From Lolium rigidum (lineage: Eukaryota > Streptophyta > Magnoliopsida > Poales > Poaceae), in NCBI RefSeq assembly GCF_022539505.1, contig NC_061514.1:342906644-342970643 (forward strand): a stretch of 64,000 nt of DNA. Reading direction: 5' to 3'. Position 1 is the stretch's first letter. Each line of letters begins with the position of its first letter. Below, piece after piece: positions 54,306 through 64,000 of the stretch. The notes below the pieces were generated by a model. The model did no database searches, was not told the origin of the DNA, and was given only the letters and a program-made list of their open reading frames with translations. A program made the translations under genes and the position numbers.

Positions 54306-55148
54306 TGATACGTCCAAAACGTATCTACTTTCCCGAACATGTTTATTGTTGTTTGCCCTCTAATTTGTGTGTTTTGAATACAACTAATGCGGACTAACTC
54401 TGTTTTCAGTAGAATTGCCCTGGTGTCTCATTTTTTTTGCAGAAATCCAACTTTTAGGAAAATTCCCGAAAAATATCGCAAAATCCTTATTTCACCCGGA
54501 GACTCACGGAGCTAGAACATGAGATGGAGAAGGGCCACGAGGGGGCCAGACCATGCCTAGGCACGGGCCAGGCCAGGCCGCGCCTAGGGGTGGTCTAGCC
54601 ACCTCGGCCACCCCCAAGACCTCTCCTTCGGACTATATTAAGCCTCTGACCCTAAAAACCACGGGGGGTTTGACGTTTTTTCAGAAAGAGTTCCGCTGCT
54701 CCGCCGCCACCAGAAACCCCAATTCGGAGACCAGAAGCTCCGTTCTGGCAGCCTGCCGGTACGGGGAATTGGAGGAGATCATCGCCATCGCCATTATTGA
54801 GACCTCTCCATGAACTATCCATGATTCCCCCATCCATGTGTGAGTAATTCCCCACTGTAGGATGTAAGGGGTGGTAGGGATTGGATGAGATTGTGCATGT
54901 AATAGATAAAATATTTTTATCGGCATAGTGCCTAGTATTTGTTGTTAGTATTTATGACATTGTTGCAACTTATTGTGTGTAATGCATGTCACTTTGGGCC
55001 CAAGTGCCATGATCTCAGATCTGAACATGTTGTTGATTCATGAGGATAATTGTTGTTTTAGATCATACCTGCAAGTTGTATACACATATCGTTGTTCGGA
55101 ACCCGAGGCCCCAAAGTGAGAACAATTGGGATAACCGGAGGGGATGGC

Positions 55149-56744
55149 TGATGCTAGCACGCAATCGTCGTGCCCGTTGGGAACCCCAAGAGGAAGGTGT
55201 GATGCGTACATCGGCAAGTTTTCCCTCAGTAAGAAACCAAGGTTTATCGAACCAGTAGGAGCCAAGAAGCACGTTGAAGGTTGATGGCGGCGGAGTGTAG
55301 TGCGGCGCAACACCAGGGATTCCGGCGCCAATGTGGAACTCGCACAACACAACCAAAGTACTTTGTCCCAATGTAACGGTGAGGTTGTCAATCTCACCGG
55401 CTTGCTGTAACAAAGGATTAGATGTATAGTGTGGATGATGATTGTTTGCGAGAGAATAGTAGAACGAGTATTGCAGTTGATTGTATTCGATGTAAAAGAA
55501 TGGACCGGGGTCCACAGTTCACTAGTGGTGTCTCTCCGATAAGAATAAGCATGTTGGGTGAACAAATTACAGTTGGGCAATTGACAAATAAAGAGGGTAT
55601 GACCATGCACATACATGTTATGATGAGTATTGTGAGATTTAATTGGGCATTACGACAAAGTACATAGACTGCTATCCAGCATGCATCTATGCCTAAAAAG
55701 TCCACCTTCGGGTTATCATCCGAACCCCCTCCAGTATTAAGTTGCAAACAACAGACAATTGCATTAAGTATGGTGCGTAATGTAATCAACAAATATATCC
55801 TTAGACATAGCATTGATGTTTTATCCCTAGTTGCAATAGCACATCCACAACCTTAGAGGTTGCTGTCACTCCCCCAGATTTAATGGAGGCATGAACCCAC
55901 TATCGAGCATAAATACTCCCTCTTGGAGTTACAAGCAAAAACTTGGCCAGAGCCTCTACTAGCAATGGAGAGCATGCAAGATCATAAACAACACATAGAT
56001 AGATTGATAATCAACATAGCATAGTATTCATTATTCATCGGATCCCATCAAACGCAACATGTAGCATTACAGATAGATGATCTTGATCATGTGAGGCAGC
56101 TCACAAGATCCAACAATGATAGCACAATTAGGAGAAGACGGCCATCTAGCTACTGCTATGGACCCATAGTCCAGGGGTGAACTACTCACACATCACTCCG
56201 GAGGTGACCATGGCGGTGAAGAGTCCTCCGGGAGATGATTCCCCTCTCCGGCAGGGTGCCGGAGGCGATCTCCTGAATCCCCCGAGATGGGATTGGCGAC
56301 GGCGGCATCTCTGGAAGGTTTTCCGTATCGTGGCTCTCGGTACTGGAGTTATTCTCGACGAAGGCTTAAGTAGGCGGCAGAGGTAGGTTTAGGGGCGACG
56401 CGAGGGGCCCACACAATAGGCCGGTGCGGCCAGGGCCTGGGCCGCGCCGCCCTAGTGTGGCGTCGCCTCGTCACCCCACTTCGTATCTCCCCCGGTGTTC
56501 TGGAAGCTTCGTGGAAAAATAAGATCCTGGGCGTTGATTTCGTCCAATTCCGAGAATATTTCCTTACTAGGATTTACTGAAACCAAAAACAGCGAGAAAA
56601 TAGCAATCGGCTCTTCGGCATCTTGTTAATAGGTTAGTGCCGGAAAATGCATAAATATGACATAAAGTATGTATAAAACATGTAGGTATCATCAATAAAG
56701 TAGCATGGAACATAAGAAATTATCGATACGTTGGAGACGTATCA
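55149..56744 (-). mobile_element. Solo LTR of the B family (1596 bp)
   Basis: It runs tgatgctagcacgc ... ggagacgtatca on the plus strand and is the reverse complement of the B LTR. TSD atggc is at 55144-55148 and 56745-56749. With both duplications intact and no internal sequence, it arose by LTR-LTR recombination within one element. Long minus-strand ORFs inside it (up to 192 codons) are not genes. Confidence 0.92.
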
Positions 56745-57318
56745 ATGGCTACGATGTGAGGATCATGTGTGTTCATGGAGTGTTAATGCTTTGCTCCGGT
56801 ACTCTATTAAAAGGAGTACCTTAATTACCAGTAGTTTCCATTGAGGCTCCGCTGCAACGGGCTGGTAGGATAAAAGATGTCGTGCAAATTTCTCATTGCG
56901 AGCACGCACGACTAAATAGGAACACACTCATATGGTTACTTTATACTAGGATGCTTTTATCATTATACCTGCAAATGCCCACGTCTTGCTATTATATGAA
57001 TTCTCTTATCCATGCAGCGCTCGTTAATCCATCCATGTGCCTACAGTATTTTAATCTCGTTGTCTACTGCAATCATCGCTACTGCTGTTTTTATTTCATT
57101 ACAGTTGTTACTTCACTACTGCTACTGATATAAAACTGTTACTACTGAAAAACTGTTGCAAGCAAGTCTATTTCCAGGTGCATCTGAATTGACAACTCAG
57201 TTGTTAAATCTTATAAATATTCTTTGGCTCCCCTTGTGTCGAATCAATAAATTTGGGTTTTACTTCCCTCGAAGATTATTGTGATCCCCTATACTTGTGG
57301 GTCATCAAGAATATTTTC

Positions 57319-57336
57319 TGGCACCGTTGCCGAGAG
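57319..57336 (+). other. Element E primer-binding site, degraded
   Basis: tggcaccgttgccgagag, four mismatches from the tRNA-Asp complement found in B and C, again 11 nt from the LTR end. Confidence 0.6.
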
Positions 57337-57394
57337 CGTAGCTTTATTTATAAGTCCACTTGGAAGTGATATTGTTCACCGCCATCTATTCATT

Positions 57395-57621
57395 ATGGGG
57401 AAGCCTCGTGAGAAGTTTCCTATATTGCCATCCACTACAAGAAGAGGTACAACTCTGAACACCTCTAGTACTCTTGATTCGACATCGGTTATGAGTAAGC
57501 TTCTTACTCCACCACATACACATGTTACTTCTGATGAATCTGAGACTTTGATGATACTTCTACTATGCTTGATGAGAGTGGTTCGTGAGGTCCTTTCCTA
57601 GATGCTACAATTAATAGGGCT
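57395..57621 (+). pseudogene. Element E gag start, truncated
   Basis: ATG at 57395 opens MGKPREKFPILPSTTRRG, homologous to the short ORF of C at 30641. The downstream gag frame (MLDESGS type, ATG-like at 57565) is offset by the same minus 1 as in C and has a TGA after GS. Element F cuts the rest. Confidence 0.7.
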
Positions 57622-58221
57622 TGATGTCTACGTACGCTTCTATTCTTGTAGACAGTGTTGGGCCTCCAAGTGCAGAGGTTTGTAGAACAACAACAAGTTT
57701 CCCTTAAGTGGATCACCCAAGGTTTATCAAACTTAGGGAGGTATAGGTCAAAGATATCCCTCTCAAGCAACCCTGCAATTACGATACAAGAAGTCTCTTG
57801 TGTCCCCAACACACCCAATACACTTTTCAGATGTATAGGTGCACTAGTTCAGCGAAGAGATAGTAAAATGCAAGTGATATGGATTAATATGAGTGGTAAT
57901 AACAATCTGAAATAAATATGGCAACAAGTAAACATGTAGTAAAACAGTAAATAAACGGTGATTCGATGTTTGGAAACAAGGCCTAGGGATCATACTTTCA
58001 CTAGTGGTCACTCTCAACAATGATATCATAAAGTAATATAAATATAAACACTTCACTATGCTATTCTGAACTACTCTCTGGCTGGATAACGAACACTAAT
58101 TCACCGTGTAGGACTGCAAAAGCAAACCTCAAAGATGTATTCCAAGTACTAATAAACACCCCACGCTGTACTATGAGCATTCATAGGCGGTACTAACACA
58201 CCACAATTTCATAGAGACATC
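57622..58221 (-). mobile_element. Element F: A-related LTR, left part
   Basis: It begins tgatgtctacgtacgcttct and follows the A/G LTR closely to about 58030 (tgggcctccaagtgcagagg, cccttaagtggatcacccaa), then only loosely, so it is a separate subfamily. Left flank gggct (57617-57621). It is interrupted by H at 58222, and its other end lies outside the window. Confidence 0.75.
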
Positions 58222-58791
58222 TGATGACGCGTAAAGCACACGCCCGTTGGGAACCCCAAGTGGAAGGTATGATGCGTACAGCGGCAAGTTTCCCTCAGTA
58301 AGAAACCAAGGTTTATCGAACCAGTAGGAGATGAAGGCCACGTGAAGGTTGTTGGCGGAGGAGTGTAGTGCAGCGCAACATCAGGGATTCCGGCGGCAAC
58401 GTGGAACCTGCACAACACAATCAAAATACTTTGCCCCAACGTAACAGTGAGGTTGTCAATATCACCGGCTTGCTGTAAACAAAGGATTAAATGTATGGTG
58501 TGGAAAATGATGTTTGTTTGCAAAGAACAGTAGAGAGCAATGATTGCAGTAGATTGTATTCAGATGTAAAAGAATGGGCCGGGGTCCACAGTTCACTAGT
58601 GGTGTCTCTTCAATAAGAAATAGCATGTTGGGTGAACAAATTACAGTTGGGCAATTGAAAAATAGAGAGGGCATAACAATGCACATACATATCATGATGA
58701 CTAATATGAGATTTACTCAGGGCATTACGACAAATTACATAGACCGCTATCCAGCATGCATCTATGCCTAAAAAGTCCACCTTCGGGTTAT
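58222..58791 (-). mobile_element. Element H: B-family LTR, partial
   Basis: tgatgacgcgtaaagcacac onward is the reverse complement of the terminal 565 bp of the B LTR (16420-16984). Left flank acatc. Element G interrupts it at 58792; the rest is outside the window. It cannot be told whether H is a solo LTR or a whole element. Confidence 0.8.
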
Positions 58792-60315
58792 TGATGTCTA
58801 CTCACGCTTCTTTTCCTGTAGACAGTGTTGGGCCTCCAAGAGCAAAGGTTTGTAGAACAGCAGCAAGTTTTCCCTTAAGTGGATCACCCAAGGTTTATGG
58901 AACTCAGGGAGGAAGAGGTCAAAGATATCCCTCTCATGCAACCCTGCAACCACATAGCAAGAAGTCTCTTGTGTCCCAAACACACCTAATACACTTCTCA
59001 GATGTATAGGTGCACTAGTTCGTCGAAGAGATAGTGAAATACAGGTGGTATGAATATATATGAGCAGTAGTAACGGCACCAGAAAATAGCTTGCTGCTAC
59101 AACTGGCATGTGGTTGATGGTGGTAATATTGCAGGAAGTACAGATGCAGTAGAACAGTAAACAAGCGATGATTGCAGTATTTGGGAACAAGGCCTAGGTA
59201 TCATACTTTCACTAGTGGACACTCTCAACATTGATCACATAATAAAACCACTCTACACTCTATTGTTGGATGATGAACACCACTAATTGTGTAGGGCTAC
59301 AAGAGCACCTCAATGCCGGAGTTAACAAGCTCCACAACATTCGATGTTCATATTTAATTAACCTTAGAGTGCATGATAGATCAACAGAATTATACCAAGT
59401 ACTAACATAGCATGCACACTGTTACCATCACACTATGAAAGGAGGAATAGATCGCATCAATACCATCATAGTAATAGTTAACTTCATAATCTACAAGAGA
59501 TCACAATCATAGCATATACCAAGTACTTCATGATGCACACACTGTCAACATTACACCATGGAGGAGGAAAAGACTACTTTAATAACATCACTAGAGTAGC
59601 ACATAGGTGAATAGTGATACAAAACTCATGTGAATCTCAATCATGTAAGGCAGCTCATGAGATCATTGTATTGAAGTACATAGGAGAGAGATTAACCACA
59701 TAGCTACTGGTACAGCCCTTAGCCTCGAGGGAGAACTACTCCCTCCTCATGGGAGATATTAGCGTTGATGAAGATGGCGGTGGTGTCGATGGAGATGCCT
59801 CCGGGGGCACTTCCCCGTCCCGGCGGCGTGCCGGAACAGAGACTCCTGTCCCCCAGATCTTGGCTTCGCGATGGCGGCGGCTCTGGAAGGTTTCTCGTCC
59901 CGTGGCTTATTCGTATCAAAGATTTAGGTCAGGGGGCTTCTTATAGGTGAAGAGGCGGAGTCGGAAGGGTTACGGAGGCGCCACACAACAGGGCGGCGCG
60001 CCCCCTCCTGGGCCGCGCCAGCCACATGTGTGGGCCCCACGTGGCCCTCCTCGCGGTCCCTCTCGGGTGTTCTGGAAGCTTCGTGGAATTATAAGATGCT
60101 TGGGCGTTGATTTCGTCCAATTCCGAGAATATTTCCTTACTAGGATTTACGAAACCAAAAACAGCAGAAAACGAGGACCGGCACTTCGGCATCTCGTTAA
60201 TAGGTTAGTTCCGGAAAACGTATAAAATCATCATAAAGTGTGAACAAAACATGTAGGTATTGTCATAAAACAAGCATGGAACATCAGAAATTATAGATAC
60301 GTTGGAGACGTATCA
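58792..60315 (-). repeat. Element G 3' LTR (1524 bp)
   Basis: tgatgtctactcacgcttct ... ggagacgtatca on the plus strand. It is about 190 bp shorter than the LTR of A because of internal differences (for example the region after 59580 lacks text found at 9690-9790). A TATA-like rc of cttcttatagg is near 59937-59947. Confidence 0.9.
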
Positions 60316-60331
60316 GCATCCCCAAGCTTAG
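60316..60331 (-). other. Element G polypurine tract
   Basis: Minus strand ctaagcttggggatgc, identical to the tract of element B, directly against the 3' LTR. Confidence 0.75.
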
Positions 60332-62026
60332 TTCCTACTCGTCCTCGAGTAGGTAAACGATAACAAAGATAATTTCTGAAGTGACATGCTACCAACATGA
60401 TCTTAATCATACTATTGTAAAGCATATGAGATGAATGCAGCGATTCAAGACAATGGTAAAGATAATGATTAAACAAGCTGAATCATATAGCAAAGACTTT
60501 TCATGAATAGTACTTTCAAGACAAGCATCAATAAGTCTTGCATAAGAGTTAACTCATAAAGCAATAAATTCAAAGTAAAGGCATTGAAGCAACACAAAGG
60601 AAGATTAAGTTTCAGCGGTTGCTTTCAACTTGTAACATGTATATCTCATGGATAGTTGTCAACATAAAGTAATATGATGAATGCAAATATGCAAGCATGT
60701 AAGAATCAATGCACAGTTAACACAAGTGTTTGCTTCTTAAGATGGAGAGGAGTGGGAAAACTGACTCAACATAAAAGTAGAAGAATAGCCCTTCGCAGAG
60801 GGAAGCATTGATTGCTATATTTGTGCTAGAGCTTTTATTTTGAAAACATAAAGAGAGCATAAAGGTAAAGTTTTGAGAGGTGTTTGTTGTTGTCAACGAA
60901 TGGTAATGGGCACTCTAACCCCCTTGCCAGACAGACCTTCAAAGAGCGGCTCCCATGAAACATTTTTATTTTTGGGTGGCACTCCTTCCAACCTTTACTT
61001 TCACAAACCATGGCTAACCGAATCCTCGGGTGCCTGCCAACAATCTCATACCATGAAGGAGTGCCTTTTATTTTAGTTTTTATTTAGATGGCACTCCTCC
61101 CCACCTTTGCTTTCTCAAGCCATGGCTAACCGAATCCTCGGGTGCCGTCCAACAATCACATACCATGGAGGAGTGTCTATTTTTTTGTAAAATTATGAAA
61201 GTTAATTAATTGGGGCTGGGAACCCCATTGCCAGCTCTTTTTGCAAAATTATTGGATAAGCGGATGAAACCACTAGTCCATTGGTGAAAGTTGCCCAACA
61301 AGATTGAAAGATAAACACCACATACTTCCTCATGAGCTATAAAACATTGACACAAATAAGAGGTAATAACTTTTGAAGTGTTTAAAGATAGCACTCAAGC
61401 AATTTACTTTGGAATGGCAGAGAAATACCATGTAGTAGGTAGGTATGGTGGACATGATTGGCATAGTTTTTGGCTCAAGGATTTGGATGCATGAGAAGTA
61501 ATCCCTCTCAATACAAGGCTTAGGCTAGCAAGGTTGTTTGAAGCAAACACAAGTATGAACTAGTACAGCAAAACTTACATAAGAGCATATTGCAAGTATT
61601 ATAATACTCTACATTGTCTTCCTTGTTGTTCAAACACTTTACTAGAACAGTCCGTAAAGACGAATTTTTTAGAGGCACTGTACTTGCTCAGATGAAAATT
61701 CTCAAATTGAATGAAAGTTGCGTACATATCTGAGGATCACGCACGTAAATTGGCAGATTTTTCTGAGTTACCTACTGAAGAACCCTGCCCAAATTCGTGA
61801 CAAACGAAATCGTTTTCTGCGCAGTAATCCAAATCTAGTATCAACCTTACTATCAAAGACTTTACTTGGCACAACAATGCAATAAAATAAAGATAAGGAG
61901 AGGTTGCTACTGTAGTAAAAACTTCCAAGACTCAAATATAAAACAAAATTGCTATAGTAAAATAAAAACATGGGTTATCTCCCAAGAAGTTCTTTCTTTA
62001 TAGCCATTAAGATGGGCTCAGTAGTT
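60332..62026 (-). other. Element G 3' noncoding region with stem-loop trio
   Basis: The stem-loop units are at 60908-60954 (c), 60978-61065 (b, arms ggcactccttc and gaaggagtgcc) and 61092-61175 (a, arms cactcctcc and ggaggagtg, both perfect). The cttccctctgcgaagggc word is on the minus strand near 60790-60810. The internal polypurine copies and hairpin of A are absent because of the deletion at about 61655. No ORF is supported. Confidence 0.7.
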
Positions 62027-62758
62027 TTAATGATGCACTCGCAAGAAATAGTAGTTGAAGCAAAAGAGAGCATCAAGAAGCAAATTCAAAACACATTTGA
62101 GTCTAACATGCTTCCTATGAAAAGGAATCTTGTAAATAAACAAATTCATGAAGCATAGTGCAACAAGCATAGAAAGATAAAACAAGTGCAGCTTCAAGAT
62201 TTTCAGCAAAAAGAGAGGTGTTTTAGTAACATGAAAATTTCTACAACCATATTTTCCTCTCTCATAATAATATCCAGTAGCATCATGAGCAAACTCAACA
62301 ATATAACTATCAAGTGAAACATTCTTATCATGAGTCTCATGCATAAAATTATTACTACTCCCAACATAAGCATAATCAATTTTATTAGTTGTAGTGGGAG
62401 CAAATTCAACAAAGTAGCTATCATTATTATTCTCATCATCAAATATAGGAGGCATATTGTAATCATAATCAAATTTATCCTCCATAAAAGGCGGTACCAA
62501 AAGACTACTATCATTATAATCATCATAAATAGGAGGCAAAGTATCATCAAAGAAAATTTTCTCCTCAATGCTTGGGGGACTAAAAATATCATGCTCATCA
62601 AAACCAGCTTCCCCAAGCTTAGAATTTTCTATATCATTAGCAACAATGGTATTCAAAGTGTTCATACTAATATGTTCCATGGGTTTTTTAATTTTCGCAT
62701 CAAACCATCCATGTCTTAACTCAGGAAATAATTTTAAAAGCTCACTGTTGCTTTCCAT
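62027..62758 (-). CDS. Conserved acidic/hydrophobic protein of element G (243 aa)
   Basis: Homologue of the 247-aa ORF of A, fully open. Relative to A it is 3 residues shorter in the first 30 residues, lacks 8 residues near position 30-42, gains 6 residues (within PPIFDDENNNDSYFVEF) and gains 1 near GSSNNFMH; the sum is exactly minus 4. The acidic Tyr/Pro-rich centre, the hydrophobic stretch (FLLKILKLHLFYLSMLVALC) and the second hydrophobic segment near the C-terminus are kept. It starts about 140 nt after the primer site, as in A. Function unknown. Confidence 0.75.
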   Translation of the reverse strand: MESNSELLKLFPELRHGWFDAKIKKPMEHISMNTLNTIVANDIENSKLGEAGFDEHDIFSPPSIEEKIFFDDTLPPIYDDYNDSSLLVPPFMEDKFDYDYNMPPIFDDENNNDSYFVEFAPTTTNKIDYAYVGSSNNFMHETHDKNVSLDSYIVEFAHDATGYYYERGKYGCRNFHVTKTPLFLLKILKLHLFYLSMLVALCFMNLFIYKIPFHRKHVRLKCVLNLLLDALFCFNYYFLRVHH

Positions 62759-62895
62759 TATGCCAAACTAGTGTAAAACAAGAAACAAAAAGATGCAATT
62801 GCAGGATCTAAAGGAAATAGCTTCGAGCACTTACAACGCCGCCGGAAAATAGCTTAGTAGCCGGGATCCGGAGTGTGAGTACCTTTTACCTTTCC

Positions 62896-62913
62896 TCCCC
62901 GGCAACGGCGCCA
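62896..62913 (-). other. Element G primer-binding site, tRNA-Asp
   Basis: The minus strand reads tggcgccgttgccgggga, an exact 18-nt match, separated from the 5' LTR (62925) by the 11-nt agctatttttc. Confidence 0.85.
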
Positions 62914-62924
62914 GAAAAATAGCT

Positions 62925-64000
62925 TGATGTCTACTCACGCTTCTTTTCCTGTAGATAGTGTTGGGCCTCCAAGAGCAGAGGTTTGTAGAACAGCAGCATG
63001 TTTTCCCTTAAGTGGATCACCCAAGGTTTATCGAACTCAGGGAGGAAGAGGTCAAAGATATCCCTCTCATGCAACCCTGCAACCACAAAGCAAGAAGTCT
63101 CTTGTGTCCCCAACACACCTAATATACTTGTCAGATGTATAGGTGCACTAGTTCGGCGAAGAGATAGTGAAATACAGGTGCTATGAATATATATGAGCAG
63201 TAGTAACGGCACCAGAAAATAGCTTGCTGCTACAACTGGCGTGTGGTTGATGGTGGTAATATTGCAGGAAGTACAGATGCAGTAGAACAGTAAACAAGCG
63301 ATGATTGCAGTATTTGGGAACAAGGCCTAGGGATCATACTTTCACTAGTGGACACTCTCAACATTGATCACATAATAAAACCACTCTACACTCTATTGTT
63401 GGATGATGAACACCACTAATTGTGTAGGGCTACAAGAGCACCTCAGTGCCGGAGTTAACAAGCTCCACAACATTCGATGTTCATATTTAATTAACCTTAG
63501 AGTGCAAGATAGATCAACACAATTATACCAAGTACTAACATAGCATGCACACTGTTACCATCACACTATGAAAGGAGGAATAGATCATATCAATACCATC
63601 ATAGTAATAGTTAACTTCATAATCTACAAGAGATCACAATCATAGCATATACCAAGTACTTCATGATGCACACACTGTCAACATTACATCATGGAGGAGG
63701 AAAAGACTACTTTAATAACATCACTAGGGTAGCACATAGATGAATAGTGATACAAAACTCATATGAATCTCAATCATGTAAGGCAGCTCATGAGATCATT
63801 GTATTGAAGTACATAGGAGAGAGATTAACCACATAGCTACCGGTACAGCCCTTAGCCTCGAGGGAGAACTACTCCCTCCTCATGGGAGACGGCAGCGTTG
63901 ATGAAGATGGCGGTGGTGTCGATGGAGATGCCTTCCGGGGGCACTTCCCCGTCCCGGCGGCGTGCCGGAACAGGGACTCCTGTCCCCCAGATCTTGGCTT
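62925..64000 (-). repeat. Element G 5' LTR, incomplete at window end
   Basis: It matches 58792 onward nearly base for base (differences such as gtagatag against gtagacag). About 1076 of roughly 1524 bp are in the window. Confidence 0.9.

Larger units (their letters stand above)
54306..57621 (+). mobile_element. Element E: C-family LTR plus truncated gag start
   Basis: LTR 54306-57307, which is 1401 bp once the nested solo LTR and its TSD are removed, close to the 1404 bp of C. It starts tgatacgtccaaaacgtatc, has a TATA-like ctatattaag (54633-54642) and ends acttgtgggtcatca. A degraded primer site and about 230 bp of gag follow; then element F interrupts at 57622. The 5-bp left flank is atggc. 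No 3' LTR is in the window. Confidence 0.85.
58792..64000 (-). mobile_element. Element G: A-family element, runs off the window
   Basis: In minus orientation: 3' LTR (58792-60315), polypurine tract, noncoding region with stem-loop trio, a 243-aa ORF, tRNA-Asp primer site, and the 5' LTR from 62925 onward, still incomplete at 64000 (about 450 bp missing). Left flank gttat (58787-58791). Relative to A it lacks about 740 bp of noncoding sequence (A 11921-12663). Confidence 0.92.

Noticed and set aside
55038..55616. Minus-strand ORFs of up to 192 codons
   Set aside because: They lie across the start of the solo LTR and its host LTR; the same frames are broken in the other B-type LTR copies.

Overview
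The window is a stretch of nuclear DNA from a grass, almost certainly subfamily Pooideae. The signs are a Copia element of the Angela/BARE/WIS type, several Gypsy-type elements primed by tRNA-Asp whose LTRs begin TGATACGTC, a long-LTR LARD-type element, and a plant F-box gene relic. From memory the LTR variants look more like Poeae (Lolium, Avena) than wheat or barley, but the species cannot be fixed from this sequence. About 87 percent of the window is nested LTR retrotransposons. No intact host gene was found.

Left flank (1-8613): an older, gene-adjacent segment. It holds a GGGCCGGCCCA-rich minisatellite (105-1140), three long tandem units of about 617-665 bp (1938-3640), a possible noncoding spliced transcript on the minus strand (exon 3691-3820), a 141/235-bp tandem array (4385-5660), a decayed Stowaway-like MITE, an F-box/FBA pseudogene on the minus strand (6367-7475), a GCATCA-rich repeat field with a 36-bp core, and an Ala-rich exon fragment cut off by the first transposon.

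Nested block 1 (8614-53196), resolved with matching 5-bp target-site duplications (TSDs). Element B (plus, gag-protease only) is the host. Element A (minus, 8894-15670, TSD gggcc) sits in the 5' LTR of B. An Angela-like Copia element (plus, 21058-38855, TSD tatta) sits in the 3' noncoding part of B. Element C (plus, 29150-38582, TSD gtgga) sits in the 3' LTR of Angela. Element D (minus, 39723-52170, TSD cttga, 5.1-kb LTRs) sits 3 bp inside the 3' LTR of B. The 3' LTR of B is truncated at 53196.

Nested block 2 (53770-64000): a fragment of C-like internal sequence, then element E (C family, LTR plus start of gag) carrying a solo B-type LTR (55149-56744, TSD atggc). E is cut by an A-related LTR (F), which is cut by a B-type LTR (H), which is cut by element G (A family, minus, running off the window).

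Elements A, B, C, E and G have no reverse transcriptase or integrase of their own, and D has no visible coding. They must be moved in trans. A, B, C and G share LTR-head hairpins, a tRNA-Asp primer site 10-11 nt from the LTR, polypurine-tract sequence and noncoding modules, while their coding content differs. The most interesting signals are a conserved trio of stem-loops in A, C and G, a conserved acidic/hydrophobic protein in A and G whose length changes are all multiples of three, and exact internal copies of the polypurine tract. Angela is the only element with polymerase sequence, and it is dead (stops, frameshifts, lost RNase H).
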